Origin: Thermohalobaculum sp039513195
GTDB taxonomy: Bacteria > Pseudomonadota > Alphaproteobacteria > Rhodobacterales > Rhodobacteraceae
NCBI GenBank assembly: GCA_039513195.1
Contig: JBCCRM010000003.1
Coordinates: forward strand, 1 to 64,000
Length of the DNA stretch: 64,000 bases
Reading direction: 5' to 3'
A model generated the notes under the pieces. The model saw only the letters and a program-made list of their open reading frames with translations. It had not been told where the DNA came from and made no database searches. Below are positions 34,436 to 43,338 of this stretch, piece after piece; within the stretch, counting starts at the first letter, position 1; every line of letters begins with the position of its first letter. The position numbers and the translations under genes are program-made.

Positions 34436-35959
34436 TCAACCCGGCGGCCATGCCGCGTTTTGGTCCAGCGGAAAGCTAGGCCTTGGGATGCGCTGTAGCG
34501 GCCAGCGCTTTAGGACCGGCGAGGTCAGGCCGGCTGTGTCGATCTCGTAAACGGTCTCCGATGGGAACCAGGGTAGGAAGCCGGCGCGGAAGTGGCCGCG
34601 GGATTTGACGCAGAGGGTGCGGGCCTCGGCGATGTCGAGGCCGAACATCTCGAACTGCACCGGGTCCGCCGTTTGCGTTCGGTCCGAGATCACGACGACC
34701 TGCAAGCCGCCGATCCGGAGCAAGGCGGACGGCCCGAGATGCAGATGCCGCCCCGCGAAAATGCCCAGGCGCCCGGTCACCTCACCGTCGTGGAGCGCGA
34801 GAACCTCCGCCTCTGCGGCGAAGGGCGTGTCCCAACGCTCCCAGCTTTGATCGGTGCGGCCGCGGTTGAAGCGCGCCAAGAAGTGCCCGCCGACGCCGAG
34901 CGCATGCGCCTCCTCAGCCAGGGCTGGATCGTAGAAGGAGCCGAATAGGACCCCGTCGACACCGGCTGCATGCAGCGCCGACAAAAGCTCCGTGGTCCGC
35001 CCGCTGCCGCCCCCGCCCGGATTGTCTCCGGCGTCGGAGAGGATCACCGGGGGTCCTTCTGTGCGGCCAGCCAAAGCGACGGCCTCCGCGACCGGGGTCA
35101 GATCCCGCATGAAGCGATGGCGCATCTCCCAAGCCTTTGCGGCGATCTCTCGGGCCAAGGTGTCCGCTGCGGCCTGGTCATACCGCGACGTTACAACCAC
35201 CGAGATGCCGTTGTCCGGCACGTCGGAGAAAACGAAATTCCCAAAGATCGAGACGTTCAGGATCGCGCCTGCCAGCTCTGCCTGGCGCTTCTGGCCATAG
35301 TCCATCAGCTCGCCATAGGGTCCGCTTGCGGTCAGCAACGTCACCGATGCCGGCGCCAACGGCAGTTTGACATGCGCCGTCTTCGGACGTGCGAGCCCCG
35401 CCAGCACTCGGCGCAGGGTGAAGGCAGCCTCCTCGCCCCGCTCGATCATGTCGACATGCGGGTTGGTCCGGTAGCCGCAGATCAGATCGACCGAGGCACA
35501 CATCCGATCGGAGATATTCCCGTGCAGATCGAGTGTCTGAACGACGGGCACATCCGGCCCCACGCACGCGCGGACACGGGCCGCCAACTCGCCATCCGGG
35601 TCGTCGAGATGCTCGGCGACCATGGCACCGTGGTGGCATAGATAAATGGCGTCGACCGGCGTCTGCAGTTCCGCCGCGACCGCGTCCCAATAGGCGTCGA
35701 ACACCGCCTCCTCGACAGGGCCTTGCGGGTGGCAGGCGGCCAGCAGCACCGGGTGAGGGGTCCAAGGCTCGGTCGCATCCATAGCCTGGACAAAGGCGCA
35801 GAACTCGCGGGCAATGGCCGGGGTGGAAGTCCGCGCCTCTGCCAACAGCGCCTCGCCCCCGAGCCATGTGAGGCTTTCGAAGTCCGCCCGTGTCGCAGGT
35901 CGGGCGTAGCGATTGGATTCGAGGATCATGCCCATCAGGGCGACCCGCGGGCCTGCCAT
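34436..35959 (-). CDS. M81-family (MlrC-like) metalloprotein
   Basis: The 507-residue protein matches the MlrC/M81 family, named from microcystinase C, which cleaves the linear Adda-containing product of microcystin. Likely metal-site motifs are seen: ESN near 14-16, CHHGAM at 108-113, DLHGN at 144-148 and NPHVDMIERG at 166-175. SDAGDNPGGGGSGRT lies near 306-320. M81 genes are often beside Dpp-type transporters in proteobacteria that do not degrade microcystin, so a broader amide or peptide hydrolase role is likely. It starts 3 bases after the M20 gene stop. Confidence 0.85.
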   Translation of the reverse strand: MAGPRVALMGMILESNRYARPATRADFESLTWLGGEALLAEARTSTPAIAREFCAFVQAMDATEPWTPHPVLLAACHPQGPVEEAVFDAYWDAVAAELQTPVDAIYLCHHGAMVAEHLDDPDGELAARVRACVGPDVPVVQTLDLHGNISDRMCASVDLICGYRTNPHVDMIERGEEAAFTLRRVLAGLARPKTAHVKLPLAPASVTLLTASGPYGELMDYGQKRQAELAGAILNVSIFGNFVFSDVPDNGISVVVTSRYDQAAADTLAREIAAKAWEMRHRFMRDLTPVAEAVALAGRTEGPPVILSDAGDNPGGGGSGRTTELLSALHAAGVDGVLFGSFYDPALAEEAHALGVGGHFLARFNRGRTDQSWERWDTPFAAEAEVLALHDGEVTGRLGIFAGRHLHLGPSALLRIGGLQVVVISDRTQTADPVQFEMFGLDIAEARTLCVKSRGHFRAGFLPWFPSETVYEIDTAGLTSPVLKRWPLQRIPRPSFPLDQNAAWPPG

Positions 35960-35962
35960 GGC

Positions 35963-37387
35963 TCAAGCGGTCCGTTTGACAATGGGGGGCGCCACATGCT
36001 CGGGCAGGGGACAGACATAGGGCGTTTTCGCCAGATGCGCCCGATGCTCAGCTTTGGCGGCTTCGATCAGGGCCGGGTCCTCGATCGCCCGTTTTGCCGT
36101 CGCTGCCATTACTTTGGCGGCGTAGATCATGCCTTTGTGCGCCGCCGGCGTTTTGCCTTGCGCAACCGTCTGCCAGGTGTGAAATGGCGTTCCCACAGCG
36201 CAAGTCGCGACGCGGGCCTGCACGGTCGGCACCGCCCAACTGGTATCGCCGACATCCGTGCTGCCTTCGCCGCCCTCGCCCTTCAGGTCCAGCGGTGCCA
36301 CGAAGTCGCAGAGCGCCAACCCAGTCTCCGGCGCCGGCATCCCGCAGCGCCTAAACGAGACGGCGATGTCCTCCTCGGTCAGGGTCTTCTGGATATCGCG
36401 GGCGAAAGCACGGTCCTGCTCATCGAAGGCGACCGGGCCGAGGCGCTCCAGCTCCGACTGCATTGCCTGCTCCAGCGGGCGGTTGCCGAGTAGGTTCGAC
36501 ACCGCCGTGAAGACCTTGTGCTCGACCCGGGTCTCGGTCATCAGGGCGGCGCCCTCGGCGATCTTCTTGACCCGCTCGACCAAGGATCGCAGTCCCGGCA
36601 GATCGCGCGCGCGGACCAGCTGCCGGACGGTGGCCCGGTGCTGAACCACATTCGGGGCGACCCCGCCTGCATCGAGGTAAGCGTAATGCACGCGCGCATC
36701 GTCGGGCATATGCTCGCGCATATAGTTCACGCCGACATTCATGAGTTCGACGGCGTCCAAGGCGCTGCGGCCCAATTCCGGAGCGCCCGCCGCATGGGCC
36801 GCTTTCCCGTGAAAGGTGAAATCTATCCGGGTGTTGGCTAGGGAATTCGCCTTGTTCACCGCCGTGAATGTCGCTGGGTGCCAGGAGATTGCGATGTCGA
36901 CGTCGTCGAACAGGCCGTCGCGGACCATGAAGGCCTTTGCAGCCCCTCCTTCTTCGGCAGGGCAGCCGAAATAGCGCACGCGTGCTTGGACGCCCGAAGC
37001 CGCCAGCCAGTCCTTGACCGCCGTCGCCGCCAAGAGAGCCGCGGAGCCAAGTAGGTTATGCCCACAGCCATGCCCGTTCCCACCCTCCTCCAGCGGCCGG
37101 TGCTCTGCGACACCAGGGGCTTGGCTCAGCTCCGGCAGGGCATCGAACTCACCCAGGATGGCGATGACGGGCCCGCCCTCGCCGGCCTCGCCCAGAACGG
37201 CTGTCGGAATGCCAGCCGCGTTCTCGGTGATGCGAAAGCCCTGAGCCGTCAGTTCTGCGGTATGTTCGGCCACGGAGGCGTATTCGTTGTAGAGCGTCTC
37301 GGGCGTGTCGAAGACGCGGTCAGAGAGCTTGATGAATGCCTCCCGGTGCCGATCCACGTTGTCCCAGATGACGTCTGCATTCTGCAT
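35963..37387 (-). CDS. M20-family amidohydrolase (AbgB-like)
   Basis: The 474-residue protein has the M20 metal-binding motifs GEFDALPE (79-86) and GHGCGHN (105-111), the general-base and ligand pair Glu145-Glu146 in PAEEGGA, His170 and a lid or dimerisation domain. The late STDVGDTSW segment resembles p-aminobenzoyl-glutamate hydrolase subunit B. Such enzymes hydrolyse N-acyl amino acids or amides. ATG 37387 has AGGAGAG just upstream; longer starts have no support. It precedes the M81 gene by 3 bases, suggesting sequential amide cleavages. Confidence 0.9.
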   Translation of the reverse strand: MQNADVIWDNVDRHREAFIKLSDRVFDTPETLYNEYASVAEHTAELTAQGFRITENAAGIPTAVLGEAGEGGPVIAILGEFDALPELSQAPGVAEHRPLEEGGNGHGCGHNLLGSAALLAATAVKDWLAASGVQARVRYFGCPAEEGGAAKAFMVRDGLFDDVDIAISWHPATFTAVNKANSLANTRIDFTFHGKAAHAAGAPELGRSALDAVELMNVGVNYMREHMPDDARVHYAYLDAGGVAPNVVQHRATVRQLVRARDLPGLRSLVERVKKIAEGAALMTETRVEHKVFTAVSNLLGNRPLEQAMQSELERLGPVAFDEQDRAFARDIQKTLTEEDIAVSFRRCGMPAPETGLALCDFVAPLDLKGEGGEGSTDVGDTSWAVPTVQARVATCAVGTPFHTWQTVAQGKTPAAHKGMIYAAKVMAATAKRAIEDPALIEAAKAEHRAHLAKTPYVCPLPEHVAPPIVKRTA

Positions 37388-37521
37388 GGTTCTCTCCTGG
37401 CTCTGAGCTGCAATCCGAATGGCCTCTGAAGCAAAGCCCGATCGCATTAGATATCCGGCCTTGATGATCCTCTCGGCGCCCAAGGGTCTACCTCGGGATA
37501 GGGTCGACTTTGGAAATACCT

Positions 37522-38265
37522 CTATGTGACTCCGCCATCGACAGAGAGTATCTGCGCCGTAATCCAGTTTGCATCCTCGCTGGCTAGGAAGACGGCGGCG
37601 GCTGCAATGTCCTCCGGGACACCCAGTCGATGGGTGTGGATGCGGCTTAGAAGCTGTGCTCGTCCTTCCGGCCCGTAGGCTTCCCATTGTCGCTCTGTCG
37701 CCGGGTTTGACAGGATCAAGCCCGGGGCGATGGAGTTGACGGTGATCCCGTGCGGGGCGAGCTCCTGGCTCAGTTGCTTCGTGAGACCGACGAGCGCGTG
37801 CTTGGCGGCGGTGTAGGCGTGGATGCCGGTGAGGCTCGGCCTGAGCCCCGCGCCGGAGCTGATGGTCACGATGCGGCCCCAGCCGGCGGCTTTCATCGCG
37901 GGAACGAGCGCTTGCGAGAGGTAGAGCGTCGCGTCGACATTTGCGGCAAAGATCTCGCGCCACGCCGCGGGCTCGACCTTCTCCAGCGCGGTGCCCACCT
38001 GGCCACGCACGCCGCCGGCTGCGTTTATGAGGATTTCGGGTGCGCCGTAGTCGGCCGCGATCCTGGCAGCAAGCTCTCGGACCGCGCCCGCTGCGCCCAA
38101 ATCGGCGCCGATCGCTGGCAGGCCGAGCCGGTCGGCGGCCGCACCAAGCGCCTCCCCGGGCAGATCGCTGATCACGACCCGCGCACCGTCAGCGGCCAGC
38201 CGCTTGGCAATCGCCGCACCGATGCCGCCAACAACGCCTGTGACGAATGCGACCCGCGCCGTCAT
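37522..38265 (-). CDS. Short-chain dehydrogenase/reductase
   Basis: The 247-residue SDR has the NAD(P)-binding TG-x-x-GGIG motif (9-16), NAAG (81-84), a serine at about 136-138 and the catalytic Y151-x-x-x-K155 (YTAAK). It ends in the usual SVDGG. It is of the FabG-like classical type and would oxidise or reduce a hydroxyl/keto group of the pathway intermediate. The start overlaps the ketopantoate-reductase-like stop by ATGA. A 134-base gap then separates it from the M20 gene without an obvious terminator. Confidence 0.9.
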   Translation of the reverse strand: MTARVAFVTGVVGGIGAAIAKRLAADGARVVISDLPGEALGAAADRLGLPAIGADLGAAGAVRELAARIAADYGAPEILINAAGGVRGQVGTALEKVEPAAWREIFAANVDATLYLSQALVPAMKAAGWGRIVTISSGAGLRPSLTGIHAYTAAKHALVGLTKQLSQELAPHGITVNSIAPGLILSNPATERQWEAYGPEGRAQLLSRIHTHRLGVPEDIAAAAVFLASEDANWITAQILSVDGGVT

Positions 38266-39281
38266 CGAAGGGTCTTCGTCAGCTCATGGAAGGTGTCGGC
38301 AGACATGGCTCGATGTCCCGCCTCGATGTCATGGATCAGCGTGACCAAGCGGCTGAGCAGCGGCGTGTCGATGCCATGCCCCGCCGCGATTTCCACCACC
38401 GCACCGACTTGCGGATCCACCTCGGTCTTGCGCTTGCGAACAGCGAGGTCGCGATAGATGCCGGTATGGGTCTTGGCGGTTTTCGCGTTGAACGCTGCCA
38501 GATCGGCAAGGCTCGCCCGGGCGGCGGCGTCCGAGGCGCCGGGCAGAAACGCCGCGGGTTCAAAGCCGTTGAACGGGCGTGGATCCACGCCTTCCGCGAC
38601 TGCCGTGCGCATTACCTCGCGCGCCAGCCCGATCAAGGCGGGGCCGCGGGCTGAGTCGGCGAAATTCGCGGTCATGCTGTCAGGGGTCAACGCGGTGGCA
38701 AACAGCATCGCGCCATAGCCAAGCTTTCCCCAGAGAAAGGCCCAAATGTCCTCGGTCAACACAGCCTCGGGCTCAAAGATCTGCATCAGCCCATGCATGG
38801 CACGGGTGCGCGTGCGGATGGCGCCGTCGATCTCGCCCACAACGACCGCGCCTCGGTTCCCGAAGAGGATGCGCCCCGGGCCAATCCAGTCGGCGCCGAA
38901 ATTGACGAAGGCCCCGATGGTGCGCGCCGCGCCCGCCTTGGCTGCGATGAGCCGTTCATTCAGGCCGTTCTGGGCAGAAAGGACATATCCGTCTTCGGCC
39001 AGATGCGGGAGGAGCCCATCGAGCGCTACGTCGGTGGCGTGTGCCTTGACGGCGAGGACGATCCGGCTGTGGATCCCGGTCACTTGGTCCGGCGTGACGC
39101 AAGGAACCGTTTCGGTGAAGGCCTCGACCGGGCCCTCGATGGTCAGGCCGTTCGTGCTGCAGGCCCGCACATGGTCTTCGACGATGTCGACCATTTTCAC
39201 TGGTACACCCGCGCGCGCCCAGTAGGCACCGAGAACGCCGCCGATGGCGCCAGCGCCCCAGATCAGAACCTCATCGGCCAT
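38262..39281 (-). CDS. Ketopantoate-reductase-family (PanE/ApbA-like) oxidoreductase
   Basis: The 339-residue protein has the Rossmann motif GAGAIGG (9-15), the KAHATD segment near 84 with a conserved lysine and the WGKLGYGAML helix near 190 typical of PanE. The C-terminal helical domain (about 185-330) is complete. True PanE reduces 2-dehydropantoate. In this catabolic operon a different 2-keto/2-hydroxy acid is more likely. It overlaps the creatininase gene by 11 bases and the SDR by 4. Confidence 0.88.
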   Translation of the reverse strand: MADEVLIWGAGAIGGVLGAYWARAGVPVKMVDIVEDHVRACSTNGLTIEGPVEAFTETVPCVTPDQVTGIHSRIVLAVKAHATDVALDGLLPHLAEDGYVLSAQNGLNERLIAAKAGAARTIGAFVNFGADWIGPGRILFGNRGAVVVGEIDGAIRTRTRAMHGLMQIFEPEAVLTEDIWAFLWGKLGYGAMLFATALTPDSMTANFADSARGPALIGLAREVMRTAVAEGVDPRPFNGFEPAAFLPGASDAAARASLADLAAFNAKTAKTHTGIYRDLAVRKRKTEVDPQVGAVVEIAAGHGIDTPLLSRLVTLIHDIEAGHRAMSADTFHELTKTLR

Positions 39282-39990
39282 CGGGCAGGTCCGGCCACGG
39301 CCCTTCCAGGGCCGCTAGGGTCTCGGCGACACCAACCTCCCAAAGCGCCTGCATCTCTTCGTCCGGGCGCTGCCAAGGGCCGCCGAACGCGCCGTCTCCC
39401 AGCACTTCGCGCGCTTGATCCGGCGGGCACACCTTCATCAGAGCCATGTCGATCATCGGCTTTTCACCTTTCGGCGCCGGCGCATGGGCGAGCCGGGTCC
39501 ACGGAAAGTTCTCCATCCAGTTCGCGTGGCTGCCGGTTGGGTCGATGGACTGTGCCTTTGCCCAGGTCTGGGGCGCGTTCCACCAGTTGTGGAACTTGAT
39601 CGAGATGTCGCCGAACTCCGCCATTAACTCCTGCGCGAGCGCACCGACCGGACTGTTCCCGCCATGGCCATTGACAATCAGGATGCGCCGAAATCCCGAA
39701 CGCCGGAGCGAGGCCACCACATCGCGGATCACTGCCAGAAGCGTCTCCACGCGGAGGCAGATCGTGCCGGGATAGGCGTTGAAATAGGGGGCGAGGCCGT
39801 AGGGGATCACGGGAAAGACGGGAACTTTAAGCGGGGCCGCCGCATCGGTGGCCACCTTCTCCGCCAAGATCATGTCGACGCAGAGCGACAATTGCGCGTG
39901 TTGCTCTGTAGAGCCAATGGGCAGGACACAGCGTAAGTCGCGCGCCGCCGCGGCCTCGACATCGCGCCAATTCATCGTTGCCACGGTCAT
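39271..39990 (-). CDS. Creatininase-family amidohydrolase
   Basis: The 239-residue protein has the family metal motifs GSTEQH (26-31) with Glu29 and His31, Asp39, NGHGGN (107-112) and Glu160 in SHANWMEN. Creatininase opens the cyclic amide of creatinine. Relatives include MftE in mycofactocin maturation and formamide hydrolases in riboflavin/F420 synthesis, so the likely chemistry is hydrolysis of a lactam or formamide. It follows marR with an ATGA overlap and overlaps the next gene by 11 bases. Confidence 0.9.
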   Translation of the reverse strand: MTVATMNWRDVEAAAARDLRCVLPIGSTEQHAQLSLCVDMILAEKVATDAAAPLKVPVFPVIPYGLAPYFNAYPGTICLRVETLLAVIRDVVASLRRSGFRRILIVNGHGGNSPVGALAQELMAEFGDISIKFHNWWNAPQTWAKAQSIDPTGSHANWMENFPWTRLAHAPAPKGEKPMIDMALMKVCPPDQAREVLGDGAFGGPWQRPDEEMQALWEVGVAETLAALEGPWPDLPDGR

Positions 39991-40553
39991 TCAGCGTTTC
40001 CTGCTTTGCGACCGCGCGTCTCGATAGGCGGCGTATCCGCCAACTCGGTCGCCGCGAGCACAACCTTGGACAGCAACTCCGACAACATCTGCCGCTCGCC
40101 CTGCGTCAGAACTGCGAGCATCCGTGTCTCCAGCGCTTCGAAGGCGGGGCAGGTCTCGTGAAACAGGTCCCAACCCCTTCGCGAAAGATGCAACGCTTGC
40201 GTGCGCCCGCCGCCCGGGGCCTTCGACCGCGCTTCGATCAGCCCCATGGCCTCCAGACGGTTGATCCCCCGTGAGAGCGTGTTCTTTGGAAAGCCCGATG
40301 TGCGGGAGACGTCTCGGGCACTGGAGCCGTCGGCCAGCGCCAGAGAGTAGAGCACGACATACTCCGGGCGGCTCAGGCCATACGCCTCGCGGATCCAATC
40401 ATAAAGGGGTGTATTGTAGAGCAGCGCAAGATAGTTGAGCCGGAAGGCAAAGGGGCACGGATTGGCCCACAGCTTTGCCTCCAGCATCTCGCAGGGCGCG
40501 TCTGGCGGTTTTGCGCCTGGCAGTTCCTGGGTTGCAGTCTCTGAAACTGCCAT
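39987..40553 (-). CDS. MarR-family transcriptional regulator
   Basis: The 188-residue protein has a winged helix-turn-helix core (about 60-135): SRPEYVVLYSLALADG, then the recognition region ARDVSRTSGFPKNTLSRGINRLEAMGLIEARS and a wing with GGGRTQALHLS. N-terminal and C-terminal helices would form the dimer interface. It heads the minus-strand operon (ATGA overlap with the creatininase gene) and is divergent from the second transporter. Two GTTC...GAAC palindromes in the shared gap are probable operators. A pathway-substrate inducer is expected. Confidence 0.9.
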   Translation of the reverse strand: MAVSETATQELPGAKPPDAPCEMLEAKLWANPCPFAFRLNYLALLYNTPLYDWIREAYGLSRPEYVVLYSLALADGSSARDVSRTSGFPKNTLSRGINRLEAMGLIEARSKAPGGGRTQALHLSRRGWDLFHETCPAFEALETRMLAVLTQGERQMLSELLSKVVLAATELADTPPIETRGRKAGNAE

Positions 40554-40581
40554 TTTTGTTTATCCTCCCTCACCGGTCTTG

Positions 40582-40597
40582 AGTTCCAGATTGAACT
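40582..40597. promoter_or_regulatory. Palindrome 1 (AGTTC-N6-GAACT), probable MarR operator
   Basis: AGTTC-CAGATT-GAACT is a perfect 5-base inverted repeat centred 37 bases upstream of the marR start. Its half-site recurs in palindrome 2, 54 bases away, on the side of the second transporter. Two like operators in a divergent promoter fit autorepression plus control of both operons. Confidence 0.5.
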
Positions 40598-40635
40598 TGA
40601 CCGGCCTATTACCCCGCCCCATTCTGACTAAGCAA

Positions 40636-40649
40636 GTTCCAAATGGAAC
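40636..40649. promoter_or_regulatory. Palindrome 2 (GTTCC-N4-GGAAC), probable MarR operator
   Basis: GTTCC-AAAT-GGAAC is a perfect 5-base inverted repeat 55 bases before the second binding-protein start. It shares the GTTC/GAAC half-sites with palindrome 1. MarR proteins typically bind such 14-18-base palindromes overlapping promoters. Confidence 0.5.
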
Positions 40650-40704
40650 ACAAGAATTGGGAAGTTTGGGCCTGCCGCCACTGGCCCACAACCTGGAGAA
40701 GGTG

Positions 40705-42291
40705 ATGATCAAGTCAAAGAAAATCCTTGCATCTCTGGCGGTTGCGCTGGGAATGACAGCCGGGGCGGCAAGCGCTGAGACGCTCACCATGGGTGTGCGC
40801 GGCGGCCCGGAATCGATGGATCCGCATTTCTCGGCGCTCGGCCCGCATGCGGAGGCGGCAAAGCACATTTTCGACACTCTGGTCTGGTCGGGCACCGATC
40901 TGCAGATAGAGCCGGGGCTCGCCACCAGCTGGACGCCGGTGGACGACGACACCTGGGAGTTCAAGCTGCGTGAGGGCGTGAAGTTCCATGACGGTTCCAA
41001 CTTCACCGCCGAGGACGTGAAATTCTCCATCGAGCGGATCCCGGTGGTCTCAGGGCCTACAACGACCACAATTTATGTGCGCCGTGTGGCCGGCGTGGAG
41101 ATCGTCGACGACTACACGCTGCATATCCACACCGACGGCAAAGCGGCAACCTTGCCCAATGATTTCATCCGCTTGTTCATCGTGTCCTCGGAAGCGGCGG
41201 CTGATTACTCCACGCCGGAAACGGCCGCTGAGGGGTTCAATTCTGGCGCGGCCACCATCGGAACAGGGCCGTACAAGTACGTGAGCTGGGAGCCGAAGGG
41301 CGATCTGGTGCTGTCCCGGAACGACGACTACTGGCGCGGCAAAGGCGCCTGGGAGACGGTGATCCGAAAGGAGATCCCGAACGACAGCTCGCGTCTGGCG
41401 GCGCTGAAAGCCGGGCAGGTCGACGTGATCAACTATGTCTCGTCGGTCGATTACCTGGCGCTGGAGCGGGACGCGAGCATAGACGCGCTTAGGGGTGACA
41501 GCGTCTACATCATGAATTTGCAGCTGGACCAGCGGGCCAAAACGCCCCTGGTGCGCGCAAAGGACGGCTCTGAACTGGCCGAGAACCCTTTCCGCGACCT
41601 GCGGGTGCGCAAGGCCATCGACCACGCCATCGACCGCGAGACAATGGTCGACATCGTCCTTGAGGGCCTGGGCAAGCCCGCGAACCAGATGATGCCGCCA
41701 GGCTTTTTCGGGTCCAATGGCGATATCCCCACGCCGGAATACAACCCCGCAAAAGCCAAAGAGCTGCTGGCGGATGCCGGATATCCCGACGGCTTCGAGG
41801 TGGATCTATACTGCACCGCTGACCGTCTGCCGGGGGATGGCGCAATCTGCCAAGGCTTGGGCCAGATGTTCACGCAAGTCGGCATCAAAACCAATGTAAA
41901 CGCGATCTCCAAGACCGTTTACTTCCCGGCACAGGCGCGGCTTGAATACTCGATGTTCATGAATGGCTGGGGCACGCTGACCGGAGAAGCCTCCTACACG
42001 TTGGGCGGCCTCGCCCACTCCAACAACCCCGATGTGAAGCTCGGTGCCTTCAACCGGATCGAGTATAAGAACGACGATGTGGACACGCTGTTGCAAGCCG
42101 GCGCCAAGATGCTGGATGCCGACGAGCGCCGCGCCACCTACGAACAGGCGATGGCGAAGGTGATGGCCGACAAAGCCTATATCTCCATCGTGCAGCTGCA
42201 AACCGTCTGGGGTGCGAAGGCCGGCACACTTTCCTTTGCTCCGCGTTTCGACGAGGACACTCTCGCCTTCTTCATCAAGCCAGCATCCTGA
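40705..42291 (+). CDS. Periplasmic substrate-binding protein, SBP_bac_5 family (system 2)
   Basis: The 528-residue protein has a signal peptide (MIKSKKILASLAVALGMTAG, cleavage near ASAE) and the same family-5 blocks as system 1: LATSWTPVDDDTWEFKLREG, FHDGSNFTAEDVKFSI and VRKAIDHAIDRETMV. The ATG at 40705 has GGAGAAGG upstream; earlier in-frame starts lie antisense to marR. It differs widely from the system 1 protein outside these blocks, so the two may bind different ligands (for example substrate and breakdown product). It is the first gene of the divergent operon. Confidence 0.93.
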   Translation: MIKSKKILASLAVALGMTAGAASAETLTMGVRGGPESMDPHFSALGPHAEAAKHIFDTLVWSGTDLQIEPGLATSWTPVDDDTWEFKLREGVKFHDGSNFTAEDVKFSIERIPVVSGPTTTTIYVRRVAGVEIVDDYTLHIHTDGKAATLPNDFIRLFIVSSEAAADYSTPETAAEGFNSGAATIGTGPYKYVSWEPKGDLVLSRNDDYWRGKGAWETVIRKEIPNDSSRLAALKAGQVDVINYVSSVDYLALERDASIDALRGDSVYIMNLQLDQRAKTPLVRAKDGSELAENPFRDLRVRKAIDHAIDRETMVDIVLEGLGKPANQMMPPGFFGSNGDIPTPEYNPAKAKELLADAGYPDGFEVDLYCTADRLPGDGAICQGLGQMFTQVGIKTNVNAISKTVYFPAQARLEYSMFMNGWGTLTGEASYTLGGLAHSNNPDVKLGAFNRIEYKNDDVDTLLQAGAKMLDADERRATYEQAMAKVMADKAYISIVQLQTVWGAKAGTLSFAPRFDEDTLAFFIKPAS

Positions 42292-42316
42292 TACTGTCGG
42301 ACATGACGGTGCGGGT

Positions 42317-42346
42317 CGGGCGGCGCCTCTGTCGCCCGGCCCTTTT
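42317..42346 (+). terminator. Intra-operon hairpin and T-run between dppA-like and dppB-like genes (system 2)
   Basis: CGGGCG and CGCCCG flank a 10-base loop and are followed by GCCCTTTT. The structure lies directly after the binding-protein stop and before the permease ribosome-binding site. It would trim read-through so that the binding protein is made in excess. The system 1 operon has a hairpin in the same position. Confidence 0.5.
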
Positions 42347-42363
42347 GATGCTTGAGGGGGCAA

Positions 42364-43338
42364 ATGCTCGGCTTCGTCATCCAGCGCTTTTTGCAGGCCT
42401 TGGTGGTCATGGCCGTCATGTCGGTGATCGTGTTCTGCGGCGTCTATGCCATTGGCAATCCGATTGACATCGTCATCCCCCCCGATGCAACCCAGGATAT
42501 CCGCGAGGAAGCGATCCGCCGCCTCGGCCTCGATCTGCCGCTGTGGGAGCAGTATTTCATCTTCGTCGGCAACCTGTTGCAGGGCGATCTGGGCCGGTCC
42601 TTCGTCTTCAACATCCCAGTTCTCGAGCTGATCGCGGGGCGGCTGCCAGCGACGCTGGAGCTGGTCCTGATCTCGACCGTCACCGCCACGATCCTGGGCG
42701 TCGGCCTCGGGATCTATGCGGGCTATAGGCCTGACAGCTGGGTATCGAAAACCATCATGGCGGTTTCGGTCCTGGGCTTCTCGGTGCCGTCCTTTTGGGT
42801 CGGTCTGATCCTGATCCTGACCTTCGCGGTCAATCTCAGCTGGATGCCGGCGGGCGGGCGGGGAGAGACGGTAGAGATCCTGGGCGTGCCCTGGAGCTTT
42901 CTCACCCTCGACGGGCTCTGGCATATCGTGTTGCCGGCCTTGAACCTTGCGCTCTTTAAGCTTGCGATGATGATCCGCCTGGCCCGTGCCGGCACGCGCG
43001 AGATCATGCTGACCGATACGATAAAATTTGCGCGCGCGGCGGGTCTGTCAGAGGCCACAATCCTGCGGCGGCACCTGCTGAAGATGATTTCGATTCCGAT
43101 CATAACCGTCTTCGGGCTGGAGCTAGGCTCGACGCTTGCCTTTGCGGTGGTGACCGAGACGATCTTCAGTTGGCCCGGCGTCGGTAAGCTGATCATCGAC
43201 AGCATTGCGGTGCTCGACCGCCCGGTGATGGTCGCCTATCTGCTGTTGGTGGCGCTCCTGTTCGTGACCATCAACTTCGTGGTCGATCTGACCTTTGCGC
43301 TGATCGATCCGCGCGTCCGAAAGGGCGCTGGGGTATGA
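42364..43338 (+). CDS. Dipeptide/oligopeptide ABC transporter permease, DppB-like (system 2)
   Basis: The 324-residue permease has the N-terminal helix FVIQRFLQALVVMAVMSVIV, the GDLGRSF motif, coupling loop TIKFARAAGLSEATILRRHL and ends in LIDPRVRK. I used ATG 42364, with GAGGGGG 5 bases upstream; TTG 42352 precedes that site. Its stop overlaps the dppC-like start by ATGA (43335-43338). The gene order dppABCDF is identical to system 1. Confidence 0.93.
   Translation: MLGFVIQRFLQALVVMAVMSVIVFCGVYAIGNPIDIVIPPDATQDIREEAIRRLGLDLPLWEQYFIFVGNLLQGDLGRSFVFNIPVLELIAGRLPATLELVLISTVTATILGVGLGIYAGYRPDSWVSKTIMAVSVLGFSVPSFWVGLILILTFAVNLSWMPAGGRGETVEILGVPWSFLTLDGLWHIVLPALNLALFKLAMMIRLARAGTREIMLTDTIKFARAAGLSEATILRRHLLKMISIPIITVFGLELGSTLAFAVVTETIFSWPGVGKLIIDSIAVLDRPVMVAYLLLVALLFVTINFVVDLTFALIDPRVRKGAGV

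Noticed and set aside
35963..37963. A longer M20 protein starting at 37963
   Set aside because: The extra N-terminus is antisense to the SDR gene region and lacks similarity; ATG 37387 has a good ribosome-binding site and the family start.
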